Positions 25,919-34,256 of a DNA stretch of 54,764 bases are shown piece after piece (position 1 is the stretch's first letter; every line of letters starts with the position of its first letter). The notes beneath the pieces were generated by a model, which did no database searches, had not been told where the DNA came from, and was given only the letters and a program-made list of their open reading frames with translations. A program made the translations under genes and the position numbers. Location of the stretch: the NCBI GenBank assembly GCA_900762015.1, contig CAAFEX010000071.1:1-54764 (forward strand), in the 5' to 3' direction. This DNA is from an uncultured Collinsella sp. Its GTDB lineage: Bacteria; Actinomycetota; Coriobacteriia; Coriobacteriales; Coriobacteriaceae.

Positions 25919-26545
25919 CTACGGGCGCACGACGCGCACGGCCTGCTCCATCTTCTCCACGATCACGTACATGTTGGTGACCTCGCCCACCGCAAGCTGG
26001 TCTTTAATGCCATAGTGGTCGAGGCAGGTACCGCAGGTGAGAATCTCGACACCCTGCTCCGCCAAGCCCTTCAGGTCATCGAGCACCGGCGAGCCCTCGA
26101 CGGTGAGCTTGGCACCGCCGTTGTAGAACAGCATGGTCGCGGGCAGCTCCTCCTGCTGCGTCACGGCAAAGACAAACGCCTTCATGAGCTTGTGGCCCAG
26201 CTCGTCGTCGCCACGGCCCATGCAATCGGTATAGACGGAAATGACAAGTTTGCCCTTGCCGGCGCTGGCGTCGCAGAAAGCGGCGCCGTCCTGCTCGGGG
26301 TCCGCAACGGCCACGGCACCGGCGGTCGCGACGGTCACGTGCCACTCAGCGTCAGAAACCTTCTCGACTGAGGCCGTGCAGCCCTTCTCCTGCGCCATCT
26401 TCGAGATGTTCTTGACGGCGGTCTCGTTGTCGACCGAGGTCACGACTGTGCCCTCGCCATCGAGTTGCTTCAGGGCTTTGAGCGTCTTGACGACGGGCAG
26501 CGGGCAGGCATCGCCCATGGCATTGACTTCAATTTTGGTAGACAT
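25919..26545 (-). CDS. yedF: Selenium metabolism protein YedF (TusA domain + DsrE/F-like domain)
   Basis: This 208-residue two-domain protein has an N-terminal TusA/SirA-like fold, with the signature cysteine in DACPLPVVKTLKAL. The C-terminal DsrE/F-like part has CMGRGDDELGHKLMKAF and CGTCLDHYG. TusA domains carry persulfide sulfur; in selenium loci a perselenide-carrier role between the lyase and SelD is plausible but not proven. The start at 26545 follows GAAAGGA. It lies between selD and DUF3343 on the same strand. Confidence 0.88.
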   Translation of the reverse strand: MSTKIEVNAMGDACPLPVVKTLKALKQLDGEGTVVTSVDNETAVKNISKMAQEKGCTASVEKVSDAEWHVTVATAGAVAVADPEQDGAAFCDASAGKGKLVISVYTDCMGRGDDELGHKLMKAFVFAVTQQEELPATMLFYNGGAKLTVEGSPVLDDLKGLAEQGVEILTCGTCLDHYGIKDQLAVGEVTNMYVIVEKMEQAVRVVRP

Positions 26546-26604
26546 AGTTTTTCCTTTCAAAAGGGACCGCCCAGAACAGTAGGCGGTCGCATAAACGGTT
26601 TTCC

Positions 26605-27654
26605 TTAATGCACAACGCGAACGGCAGGACCGCCTGGTACCGGCTCGTACACGCGACCGACGACGGCGGCGATACGTCCTTCGGCATGTAGACGGCTCGC
26701 AAGCTCATCCACATCGGCAGCAGGTGCCGCGATAAGCAGGCCACCAGACGTCTGCGGGTCGTACAGCGCGTCGAGCATGCCCGGCTCAAGGTCCTCGTCG
26801 GCCGTCACGCGCGGGCCAAAGAAGTCCTGGTTGCGGTAGGAGCCCGCGGGGATAATGCCCAAACGCGCCATGTCAAGCACCTGGTCAAAGAGCGGCACCG
26901 CCCCCGACGCAAGCTCAATCTGCACGCCCGAGCCCTCGGCCATCTCGCACGCATGCCCGATCAGGCCAAAGCCCGTGATGTCGGTGCAGCCGTGAAGCTC
27001 AAGTCCCTCGGCCAGACGAATCGGAGCCTCGTTGAGGGTGCGCATCGAGTCAAACATGGCTGCGGCCTCGTCCTGCTCGATGAGCTCGCCCTTAATGGCC
27101 GTGGTGATGATGCCCGAGCCAACCGCCTTGGTCAGCAGTAACGCATCGCCCACGCGCGCGCCGCTGTTGGCGAGCATGCGGTCGAGCGCGACAAACCCGC
27201 TCACGGACAGGCCGTACTTGGGCTCGTCGTCGTTGATGGTGTGACCGCCCGCGATGGAGCAACCCGCCTCGACGCACTTGTCGGCGCCGCCCGCCAGAAT
27301 CTGACCGGCAACCTCAACGCCCAGACAGCTCGGGATGCACAGCAAGTTCATGGCATGGCTCGGCCGCCCGCCCATGGCGTAGATGTCCGACAGTGAGTTT
27401 GCCGCGGCGATCTGGCCAAACAAAAACGGGTCGTCGACCATCGGTGGGAAGAAGTCGATGGACTGCACGAGACCCAAGTTATCGCCAACGCGAAAGACGC
27501 TCGCATCGTCGGAGGTATCGAACCCCACGAGCAAGTTGTCGTTATGCACATTGGGTAAATCGCCCAGGACCTGGGCGAGGGCTCCAGGAGCCAACTTAGC
27601 GGCTCAACCGCTCGCGGCAGTCATAGACGTGAGCTTAATCTGATCGTCAGCCAT
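26605..27654 (-). CDS. selD: Selenide, water dikinase SelD, itself a selenoprotein (UGA at 27606-27604 read as Sec)
   Basis: SelD makes selenophosphate from selenide and ATP. The visible long frame starts inside the gene, but the frame extends upstream through an in-frame TGA to ATG 27654 with GAGGAGG upstream. The residues around the TGA (TAASG-Sec-AAKLAPG) match the SelD active site, where position 17 is Cys or Sec; here Sec falls at exactly residue 17, and AAK carries the essential lysine. The full length is 349 residues. Later motifs include GFDTSDDASVF, CSIAGGHTI and DPQTSGGLL. It provides selenophosphate for selA. Confidence 0.95.
27561..27606 (-). promoter_or_regulatory. Candidate SECIS element of selD
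   Basis: After the UGA (27606-27604) an inverted repeat CGCCCA/TGGGCG (27577-27561) closes a short loop with GGUCC. The loop begins about 33 bases after the UGA, inside the 16-37 base window accepted for bacterial SECIS elements. An alternative nearer hairpin GGCUC/GAGCC (bases 15-27 after the U) exists. Which one SelB reads is not certain. Confidence 0.6.
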
Positions 27655-27724
27655 CGATACCTCCTCTCATCGGTCAATCATTTTCTCCCAGTATACGCAT
27701 GAATGCGAGCCTGCGGCGGATGCA

Positions 27725-28489
27725 TTAATTGAGCGCCTGTGCGCGAATCGCCGCGCCGATGGCACCAGCAAAGCGAGCCTGGGGCGAGGTGGTCACCGGC
27801 GACCCCAGTAGCTCGCCCAACCGCTCCACAACGTAGGCGTTCTCGCACAGGCCACCGGTCAGGTAGTACGGGGCGCCCGCGGCCTGCCCGGCCATGGTCG
27901 CCACGCGCGAGACCACGCTGTCGATCACGCCACGCGCAATGTTCTCGCGCGGCTCGCCGCGACCGATCAGGCTGATGACCTCGCTTTCGGCAAACACCGT
28001 GCACATGCTGGAAATCTTGGTAGGCTCGCCGGTGCGGGCGAGGTCTGCCATCTGCTGCTGGGTAATGCCCAGGCGGTCGGCCATGATCTCCAAAAAGCGC
28101 CCCGTGCCGGCGGCGCACTTGTCGTTCATGGCAAATTTGGCCACGCGGCCGCCTTTAAGCTGGATGACCTTGGTGTCCTGACCACCCACATCGATCACGG
28201 TGCCATGGTCACCAAACAGACGCACGGCACCGGTGCCGTGGCAGGTGATCTCGGTCACGACCTTGTGCGCATAGGGCACGGCAACACGGCCGTAGCCAGT
28301 CGCGACCACGCGAGCATCTTCGGCCGTCACGTCATAGCCGGCCGCTGCCAGTGCCTCGCGCAGCCGCTCGGAAGCATCGACCGAGGAGAACCCGGTTGGC
28401 TGCACGCACGTCCACGCCACCGAACCCTCCCCGTCGACCACAGCAGCCTTAGCCGCCGTAGACCCGATATCGATCCCGATCCCTATCAT
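27725..28489 (-). CDS. 2-hydroxyacyl-CoA dehydratase activator-type ATPase (HgdC/YjiL family)
   Basis: This 254-residue ASKHA-fold ATPase holds a 4Fe-4S cluster between two subunits and injects electrons into a partner by ATP hydrolysis. The phosphate motif GIGIDIGSTAAKAAVVDG, the second motif VIDVGGQDTK and cluster cysteines in NDKCAAGTGRFLE and SSMCTVFAESE are all present. Length matches YjiL and HgdC. It follows two dehydratase-like proteins on the same strand, its likely partners. It precedes selD by 70 bases. Confidence 0.92.
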   Translation of the reverse strand: MIGIGIDIGSTAAKAAVVDGEGSVAWTCVQPTGFSSVDASERLREALAAAGYDVTAEDARVVATGYGRVAVPYAHKVVTEITCHGTGAVRLFGDHGTVIDVGGQDTKVIQLKGGRVAKFAMNDKCAAGTGRFLEIMADRLGITQQQMADLARTGEPTKISSMCTVFAESEVISLIGRGEPRENIARGVIDSVVSRVATMAGQAAGAPYYLTGGLCENAYVVERLGELLGSPVTTSPQARFAGAIGAAIRAQALN

Positions 28490-28551
28490 GGCTCTCTTCC
28501 AATCTAAACATCAAAGGTAGCGGCGCGTTCAGGCGCCTTAGCTCAAGGTTT

Positions 28552-28645
28552 CTCAGGTGCCGGAGATTGCCCCGAAAGAGGAGCGCAGCGTACTTTGGGT
28601 ACGCAAGCGACGGTTTGAGGAGCAAGATCCGGCGCCTGAGGAAGC
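28552..28645. repeat. Folded intergenic repeat, copy A
   Basis: This is a roughly 90-base element with an outer stem CTCAGGTGCCGGA / TCCGGCGCCTGAG, a second stem beginning TTGC/GCAA, and a central hairpin GCGTAC/GTACGC with loop TTTGG. It is about 80 percent identical to copy B (29850-29935). Several differences between the copies are compensating pair changes. It fills most of the gap between the dehydratase-like gene and its activator. Confidence 0.75.
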
Positions 28646-29808
28646 TAGAGGGTTTCGATGAAGGCGGCGATGCGGGTCTCGATCTGGCCCATGTCGCCGT
28701 TGCTGTAATCGGTCTCGATCTTCATGTACGGAATACCCGCACCCTCGACAGCCTCCTGCATGCGCGCACTCTCCACGTTAAAGGTGTGGCACGCCTGGAG
28801 CACATTCTCCACCACACCGTCGACGTGGTATTTCTCGCACATGGTCAGGGTGTTGTCCATACGACCGTCGTTGGGCGTCATGACCGAGCAGTTGATATCC
28901 AGGTAGCGGTCGGCGATGGCGCGCAGGATGTCGGGAGCCTCCGGGTCGATCATCATGGCCGCCGTACGCTCGCCCGAGCAGTCGTCCATGCAAACGACCA
29001 CGCCGCCGTTGGACTCGATGGTGCGACCGATCTTGTTGATCACACCGCCCACCGGGCAGCCGGTGATCAGAATGCGCTTGGCATCCGCCGCAACCGGGCG
29101 CTCGCCCGCGTCGTAGGCCTCGCGCAGCTTGGCAACCTTTTGCTCCAGCTGCTGCGTATAGGCCTCGATATCAAAACTAAACGTACCGGCAAACATGGTG
29201 CTCATCAGGTCGACGCCGCTCATGGCCGCCGGCTGGTTGGCCTGCAGCGCAAACATCTCGAGCTGGGCCGCACGCAAGCGGTTGCGACGACGGACCGCAG
29301 CGCGCAGGTCATCGTCGGTAATCGTGATGCCGTAGAAGCCCTCGAGCTCCTCCTTGAGCAGGCGGCACTCCTCGTACCAGCCCTCGCGCTCGTAGGCGCG
29401 GTCGCGGCCCTGCGGAAGATGCAGAATGTGCGTACGCTTGAGCTCGTTGAGTAGCTCGTACATCTTCTTCTTGCCGTCGCAGGTGGTCTCGCCGATGATC
29501 ATGTCGCTAAAGTACGTAAACGGGCACTTTTGCGAATAGGCAAAACCGTACGTCGACTTGATGAGCGGACAAAGATTTGCCGGCAGCACCTTCTCGGCCT
29601 CGGGAATCACCTCATCGGACGTACCGCACAGCGCCACGCTCGCAGCCCCCGCGGCATCGATAATCTCGAGCGGCGTATAGCTGCACAAAAAGCCGACCAG
29701 GCGATTACCCGCCTGCTTATAATCCTTAACGCGAATAAACGCCGCCTTGCGCTGCTCGTTGAACTCCTCAAACGTGCTGGGCAACGGCTGCTCAATATTT
29801 TCCGACAT
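28645..29808 (-). CDS. 2-hydroxyacyl-CoA dehydratase subunit D / double-cubane cluster family protein (YjiM-like), paralog 2
   Basis: This 387-residue protein belongs to the HgdB/FldC-like family that includes E. coli YjiM and double-cubane cluster proteins. Conserved cysteine segments are FLCSYTPLEII, LCPLIKSTYGF, GETTCDGKKK and NVLQACHTFN. The ATG at 29808 follows TAGGAG; the longer frame to 29898 runs through the repeat. It lies directly upstream of the activator ATPase, which would supply low-potential electrons. It lacks the CoA-transferase and acyl-CoA dehydrogenase partners of amino-acid fermentation operons, so classical dehydration of a hydroxyacyl-CoA is not well supported. Confidence 0.85.
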   Translation of the reverse strand: MSENIEQPLPSTFEEFNEQRKAAFIRVKDYKQAGNRLVGFLCSYTPLEIIDAAGAASVALCGTSDEVIPEAEKVLPANLCPLIKSTYGFAYSQKCPFTYFSDMIIGETTCDGKKKMYELLNELKRTHILHLPQGRDRAYEREGWYEECRLLKEELEGFYGITITDDDLRAAVRRRNRLRAAQLEMFALQANQPAAMSGVDLMSTMFAGTFSFDIEAYTQQLEQKVAKLREAYDAGERPVAADAKRILITGCPVGGVINKIGRTIESNGGVVVCMDDCSGERTAAMMIDPEAPDILRAIADRYLDINCSVMTPNDGRMDNTLTMCEKYHVDGVVENVLQACHTFNVESARMQEAVEGAGIPYMKIETDYSNGDMGQIETRIAAFIETL

Positions 29809-29849
29809 ATAACTCCTAAACCTTTCAACCAACCAAGGAAACGGCTTTC

Positions 29850-29935
29850 CCAGGTGCCCGAGGTTGCCGTGAAAGAGACGCGCCGCGTACTTTGGCACGC
29901 AAGCGACGGTTTGAACGGCAAGATCGGGTGCCTGG
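29850..29935. repeat. Folded intergenic repeat, copy B
   Basis: This is the second copy of the element at 28552-28645. Its outer stem is CCAGGTGCCCGA / TCGGGTGCCTGG and its second stem is TTGCCGT / ACGGCAA. The central hairpin is GCGT/ACGC. The unpaired parts GAAAGAG and AAGCGACGGTTTGA are identical to copy A. It lies in the gap between the two dehydratase-like paralogs. Confidence 0.75.
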
Positions 29936-29958
29936 AGAAGCCGCCGGGACGGATAGTC

Positions 29959-31242
29959 CTAAATAGTTTCCAAGAAAGCCTCAATCCTGGTTTGCAGTTG
30001 ACCGGCGTCCTCGCCGGCGTAGTCGGTCGTGATGTGCATAAACGGAATGCCTGCCTCCTCGGCGGCCTTCTCCACGGCAAACGACTCCATCTCGTAGAGC
30101 GTGCAGAACTGCAGAGCCACGTCGACGATGCCGTCGGCATGAAGGTCCTTGGCCATCTGGACAATGTCCTTCATACGCTGATCGTTGGGCGTAAAGACGG
30201 CGCAGTTGATCTTGAAGTAGCGCTCGGCGATGGCGTCGAGCATCTCGTCGACCGTCTCGCCGGACTCGTCGACCAGGTCCTTGTAGTAGCGCGAGCCCGT
30301 GCAGGACTCCTCGCCGACCACAACGCCGCCGGCCTTCTCGATGAGGTTGAACAGCTTCCAGTTGGGCACGGCCATGGGCGTGCCGGTGTACAGGATGCGC
30401 TTGGTCCCCTTGGGCGCCACGCCCTCGCCGGCCTCGACACGCTGCTCGCACTCAGCCGCCATATCGTTGATGGCGCCGGTCAGACGCGGCGTGTCGTCCA
30501 TAAAGGCGGCCTGAACGGTCAGCAGGCTGTCGAGACCGCTGATGGGTGCCGGGTCGGCAGCGCGCGTGGCAGCGAGGCGCTGCAGGGCGCGACGCTTCTC
30601 ATTGACGGCGTGGATGGCGGCCTTCAGACGCTCGGGCGTAATCTTGACGCCACACTCTTCCTCGATCTTGGCGGCGAGCTTCTTGACCTCGGCCTTCCAG
30701 GTCACGAGCGTCGACTCGTCGTGTACGTTGGGAATATCCATGACGTACATGTTCTTTTGCGTGGCAAAGAACTCGTAGGCCTTCTTCTTGCCATCGCAGG
30801 TGTTCTCGCCCACCACCAGGTCGCTCGACTCAATGTAGGGGCAGACCTCGCCCAGCTTAAAGCCGGCAAAGCTCTTGATAAGCGGACAGGTGTTGCGCGG
30901 CAGGTGCTCCTCGACCTTATCGGTTGCCCAATCGGCACCCGAGCACAGGCCCACGGGAATGCCGTCACAGGCAAGCACGATCTCCTCGGGCACGTACACG
31001 CAGAATGAGCCGACGATCTTGGTGGCCTCGCCGGCCTCCTTCTTGTCGAGCATCTCCTTAATACGGCCGCTGTGGATGTTGGTGGCCACAAAGTCCAGGT
31101 AGGACGTGGACTTGGGGCGATTGTTCTGCGTCAGGAACATGTCGCCGTACATCTGGCCCACGGCGCCCAGCAGCATGTCGTGATCGGCAAGATTCATGCC
31201 GAGGCTCTCCCACATCGGATGGAAATCAAATTCTTCAGCCAT
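29959..31242 (-). CDS. 2-hydroxyacyl-CoA dehydratase subunit D / double-cubane cluster family protein, paralog 1
   Basis: This 427-residue member of the same family as the next gene is longer by about 40 residues at the N terminus. Shared segments are FCVYVPEEIV, TCPLIKSFAGF, GENTCDGKKKAYEF and ALQFCTLYEMES, which hold the expected cluster cysteines. It is the first complete gene of the block and has GAGGGGA upstream of the ATG. Two different paralogs with one activator ATPase could form a heterodimer or act on separate substrates. It is preceded by a 429-base leader region. Confidence 0.85.
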   Translation of the reverse strand: MAEEFDFHPMWESLGMNLADHDMLLGAVGQMYGDMFLTQNNRPKSTSYLDFVATNIHSGRIKEMLDKKEAGEATKIVGSFCVYVPEEIVLACDGIPVGLCSGADWATDKVEEHLPRNTCPLIKSFAGFKLGEVCPYIESSDLVVGENTCDGKKKAYEFFATQKNMYVMDIPNVHDESTLVTWKAEVKKLAAKIEEECGVKITPERLKAAIHAVNEKRRALQRLAATRAADPAPISGLDSLLTVQAAFMDDTPRLTGAINDMAAECEQRVEAGEGVAPKGTKRILYTGTPMAVPNWKLFNLIEKAGGVVVGEESCTGSRYYKDLVDESGETVDEMLDAIAERYFKINCAVFTPNDQRMKDIVQMAKDLHADGIVDVALQFCTLYEMESFAVEKAAEEAGIPFMHITTDYAGEDAGQLQTRIEAFLETI

Positions 31243-31671
31243 AACGGTTCCCCTCTCGAACCAAAAATGAATAGCTACGGTATTGCTGCACGGTGGGTGG
31301 CGAAAACCCAGCCGCGCCTAAACCCGGAATTTTGGGGAACCTGCTTTGCGGTCGATTATTTAGTTGTGCGTCGTCTCTCCCGGAGCCGTGAACATACCTG
31401 CTCATATGCGGCTCCGAGCCATATACAGGGCGCGCGCGGCAACGCGGCGAATGTATGTCGTCTGCGGCATGTGCGCACCCTCCTTAACCAGTCAAGATCA
31501 ACTATATCAGCGGTCATCGTCCAGACGAACACCGTTGACATTCGTACGACAGCGTCGTGTGCCGTCGTTTAATAAATAATTATCTTAATTGATAAAGGTT
31601 TGTCATTCCTCATTCGGCGAACGGCAAGACGAAGCCGCCGAGGCTTATATCCCCGACGGCATTAACCGGCG
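31243..31671 (-). promoter_or_regulatory. Leader region upstream of the dehydratase-selenium block
   Basis: This 429-base gap lies between modC and the first dehydratase-like gene. It holds the 22-codon ORF (31402-31470), a hairpin with 8-bp arms (31381-31388 and 31409-31416), and an AT-rich tract at 31569-31600 with the inverted repeat TTATC-N6-GATAA. A TATAGT box lies near 31510 on the minus strand without a convincing -35. No clear modC terminator was found. Confidence 0.45.
31402..31470 (-). CDS. 22-codon arginine-rich leader ORF
   Basis: ATG at 31470 follows TTAAGGAGG at ideal spacing. The frame runs 22 codons (MPQTTYIRRVAARALYMARS plus two residues) to TGA at 31404-31402. Five of 22 residues are arginine. 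The last codons form one arm of a hairpin, CGGAGCCG (31416-31409), whose partner is CGGCTCCG (31388-31381). The layout is that of a leader peptide controlling the dehydratase-selD block. Expression is unproven. Confidence 0.5.
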   Translation of the reverse strand: MPQTTYIRRVAARALYMARSRI

Positions 31672-32742
31672 CTATCGACAAACCAAATGGATCCTGCTGG
31701 CATCAAAATGCATGCGCAGCGTCTCGCCTGCTTGCGGCAGCTCGTCGACAGGCATGCCCACTTTGTTGACCTTCCACTGCAGACGCGTGGGCGCATCAAC
31801 GCGCGGCACGTCCAGCAACACCAGCCGCTCAAAGCGCGAATCGCTCACGCGCGCCACGTGCAGGTCGTAACTGTTGCGACCCCGCTCGGCACGGTTGTCC
31901 ACATGGAAGTAGCTCGCACGAATACCCAGGTAGGCAACATCGTCGGGAACCTCGCGACCCACGTTAAAGGTCATGCCCCAATCGAGCGCCTCAACTTCCT
32001 CGGGCCCGATCTTTCGTGCGCGGCTTGTGTTCTTGCAGCCCGTCAGGCGCAGTGCCGCCAGCGTCTGCGGACGGCGGACCACGTCCTCGACGGAGCCGAT
32101 CTCCTCAACATGCCCGTCGTGCATCACGCAGATACGCTGACACAGGCGGCATGCCTCGTCGATGTCGTGGCTCACGTAGAGCACGGTGCGGTTGCAGACA
32201 TCGAACAGGTCGAGCATGTTCTGCTCGAGGGCGCTCTTAAGATAGGAATCGAGCGCGCTCATGGGCTCGTCGAACATAAAGATGCCCGGATGCGCCGCCA
32301 CCATACGGGCAAGTGCCACGCGTTGCTGCTGCCCGCCCGAAAGGCGCGCGGGGTAGCGGTCGGCAAAATCGGCCAGACCGAAAATGCCCAGATAGCGCTC
32401 GGCCAGCCTTTTGCGCGCCACGGCGTCTCCCGCATCCTTTACACCGGCGCATACATTATCGGCCACCGTCATGTTGGGAAACAGCTGATAGTTTTGGAAC
32501 AGCAGAGCGCATTTTCGCTCCTGGGGCGACAGGTTGATGCCCGCCGCCGAGTCAAAAAAGGTCACGCCGTTAACGACAATCTTGCCCTCGTCGGGCGTCT
32601 CCACACCGGCAATGCAGCGCAGCGTACAGCTCTTGCCACAACCCGAGGCGCCCAGCAGCGCCACACGCTCCTCGCCGGCCTCAAGCTGCATGTCGAGGGT
32701 AAAGCCGGGATAGCGCTTTTTGATATCCAGAACGAGCGACAT
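31672..32742 (-). CDS. modC: Molybdate ABC transporter ATP-binding protein ModC
   Basis: This 356-residue ABC ATPase powers molybdate uptake. The Walker A motif GASGCGKSC, signature LSGGQQQR, Walker B FMFDEP and H-loop histidine in YVSHDIDEA are visible. The last about 110 residues form the TOBE-like regulatory domain common in ModC. It follows modB with a three-base gap. The molybdenum would feed FdhF and the other molybdopterin enzyme. Confidence 0.9.
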   Translation of the reverse strand: MSLVLDIKKRYPGFTLDMQLEAGEERVALLGASGCGKSCTLRCIAGVETPDEGKIVVNGVTFFDSAAGINLSPQERKCALLFQNYQLFPNMTVADNVCAGVKDAGDAVARKRLAERYLGIFGLADFADRYPARLSGGQQQRVALARMVAAHPGIFMFDEPMSALDSYLKSALEQNMLDLFDVCNRTVLYVSHDIDEACRLCQRICVMHDGHVEEIGSVEDVVRRPQTLAALRLTGCKNTSRARKIGPEEVEALDWGMTFNVGREVPDDVAYLGIRASYFHVDNRAERGRNSYDLHVARVSDSRFERLVLLDVPRVDAPTRLQWKVNKVGMPVDELPQAGETLRMHFDASRIHLVCR

Positions 32743-32745
32743 GGC

Positions 32746-34188
32746 CTATCGACCTCCCTGCAAAGCGGCATCATCGCGCATGAGCTCGGCCAACGCCTCG
32801 CGATCGATACGCAAGGCATCGCCGCCCGGCGGGTCGAGCGAATCGCCCTGTCCAGCGAGATCTTTGGCCTGCTTGCGCTCCGCGCGGGACAGGCCACGCT
32901 CGCGATACTTTTGCGAATGCGCCGTGTACATGTTGATGAACAGGATGACCAGGAAGCTGAACGCTATTACGACGACGACCCAAAAGAGGGCCACCGACGT
33001 GTTGCCGCCCATCCATTCAAAGTAGATAGCGATGGGGATGGTCTGGGTAATGCCGGCGTAGTTGCCCGCAAAAAACAGGGTGCAGCCAAACTCACCCATG
33101 GCACGCGCGAAGGCGAGCACCGTGCCGGCGGCAATCGAGGGCCAGCCAAGCGGCATCATGAGCTTGGCAAAAATGCGACGTTCGGACCATCCCAGGGTTC
33201 GCGCGGCATCGAGCATCTGCGTGTCGAGGCTCTCGAAGGCTCCGAGCGCCGTGCGGTAGACCAGCGGAAACGACACAACGACGGCCGAAATGACCGCCGC
33301 GGGCCACGTAAAGACGATCGAGACGCCGTGCGCGATCAGCCACTGGCCCACCCCGGTCGAGCGGCCAAACAGCATGAGGAGCAGGAAGCCGCAGACCGTG
33401 GGCGGCAGCACCATAGGAATCGTAAAGACCGAATCGAGCAGGCCCTTGATGCGACTCGAAGTACCCATAGTCTTCCACGCGGCGAACAGGCCCAGCGCAA
33501 AGGAGATTAGCAGGGCAAGGCCGCTCGTTTTAATGGACACCCAAAACGGGCGATAGTCGATGTCGCCCAAAAAGGAAGCCAGAGAGGTCAAGGGCCCCTG
33601 CTCATCCCGCAACACGACAGACGATGCCTCTACCATTTGAGCGCTATCAAGCCAACGCGCGCCGCCCTTGGCATCACCCGAGGCTGATGCAATCACTACA
33701 TAGCGGTCCCCATCCGCACCGCGCTCGTCAAAGCCATAGGTATACCCGCCGGCGTCAAACGTTGTTTCCGCCGTGACATACCAAGGAAGATCCACGTCCC
33801 CTAGCTGCGCACCTCCCATGCAGTTTGCACTGTCGAGCTTGCAGACGAGGGCTTTGAGACCCGATACGCACTCGTTATCCTGCGGATCCAATCCATACTT
33901 CTCGACCGCCTTAGGCGATATCCACACCACAACGCGATCGGCAGCAGGCGCCACTACAAGGTCCACGTCCTCGTCAACGGGAAACCGGTAGCCCTCAGGC
34001 TGGCCCTCCATGGCACGAGCGGTCCCCCTGGCCAACCGCTCAAAACCCTCGATCCCATAGGAAAGCCCATGAGCGGTCGCAGCAACCTGGGCCCCTTCTT
34101 CAGCGTCCCAAGCAAACGCAAATCCCGGCACCCAGCAAAGCGCGAAGGTCAAAGCACAGGTGACAAGCATGCGGAATCTATTAAGCAC
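32746..34188 (-). CDS. modB: Molybdate ABC permease ModB with an exported N-terminal extension
   Basis: The 480-residue protein combines an unknown N-terminal region with a standard ModB permease. The start is GTG 34188 with TTGGAG upstream. A signal peptide ends near FAFA-WDAEE, followed by about 200 extracytoplasmic residues with three cysteines (DNECVSGLKALVCKL, SANCMGG). From about residue 215 the ModB fold begins, with the EAA-type loop FESLDTQMLDAARTLGWSE and AFARAMGEFG. A basic-acidic cytoplasmic tail of about 50 residues ends it. Ordinary ModB is about 230 residues. The extension could bind ModA or a ligand; no family was recognised. Confidence 0.85.
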   Translation of the reverse strand: MLNRFRMLVTCALTFALCWVPGFAFAWDAEEGAQVAATAHGLSYGIEGFERLARGTARAMEGQPEGYRFPVDEDVDLVVAPAADRVVVWISPKAVEKYGLDPQDNECVSGLKALVCKLDSANCMGGAQLGDVDLPWYVTAETTFDAGGYTYGFDERGADGDRYVVIASASGDAKGGARWLDSAQMVEASSVVLRDEQGPLTSLASFLGDIDYRPFWVSIKTSGLALLISFALGLFAAWKTMGTSSRIKGLLDSVFTIPMVLPPTVCGFLLLMLFGRSTGVGQWLIAHGVSIVFTWPAAVISAVVVSFPLVYRTALGAFESLDTQMLDAARTLGWSERRIFAKLMMPLGWPSIAAGTVLAFARAMGEFGCTLFFAGNYAGITQTIPIAIYFEWMGGNTSVALFWVVVVIAFSFLVILFINMYTAHSQKYRERGLSRAERKQAKDLAGQGDSLDPPGGDALRIDREALAELMRDDAALQGGR

Positions 34189-34256
34189 GAAAAGCTCCAA
34201 GCGGATACAAGGACGGAGTGAAACACAAAACGATAGAATTATCGCGCCAAGCCGCA

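Noticed and set aside
28552..29935. CRISPR array suggested by two similar repeats
   Set aside because: Only two copies exist, about 1.3 kb apart with a gene between them and no regular spacers, and no cas genes are present.
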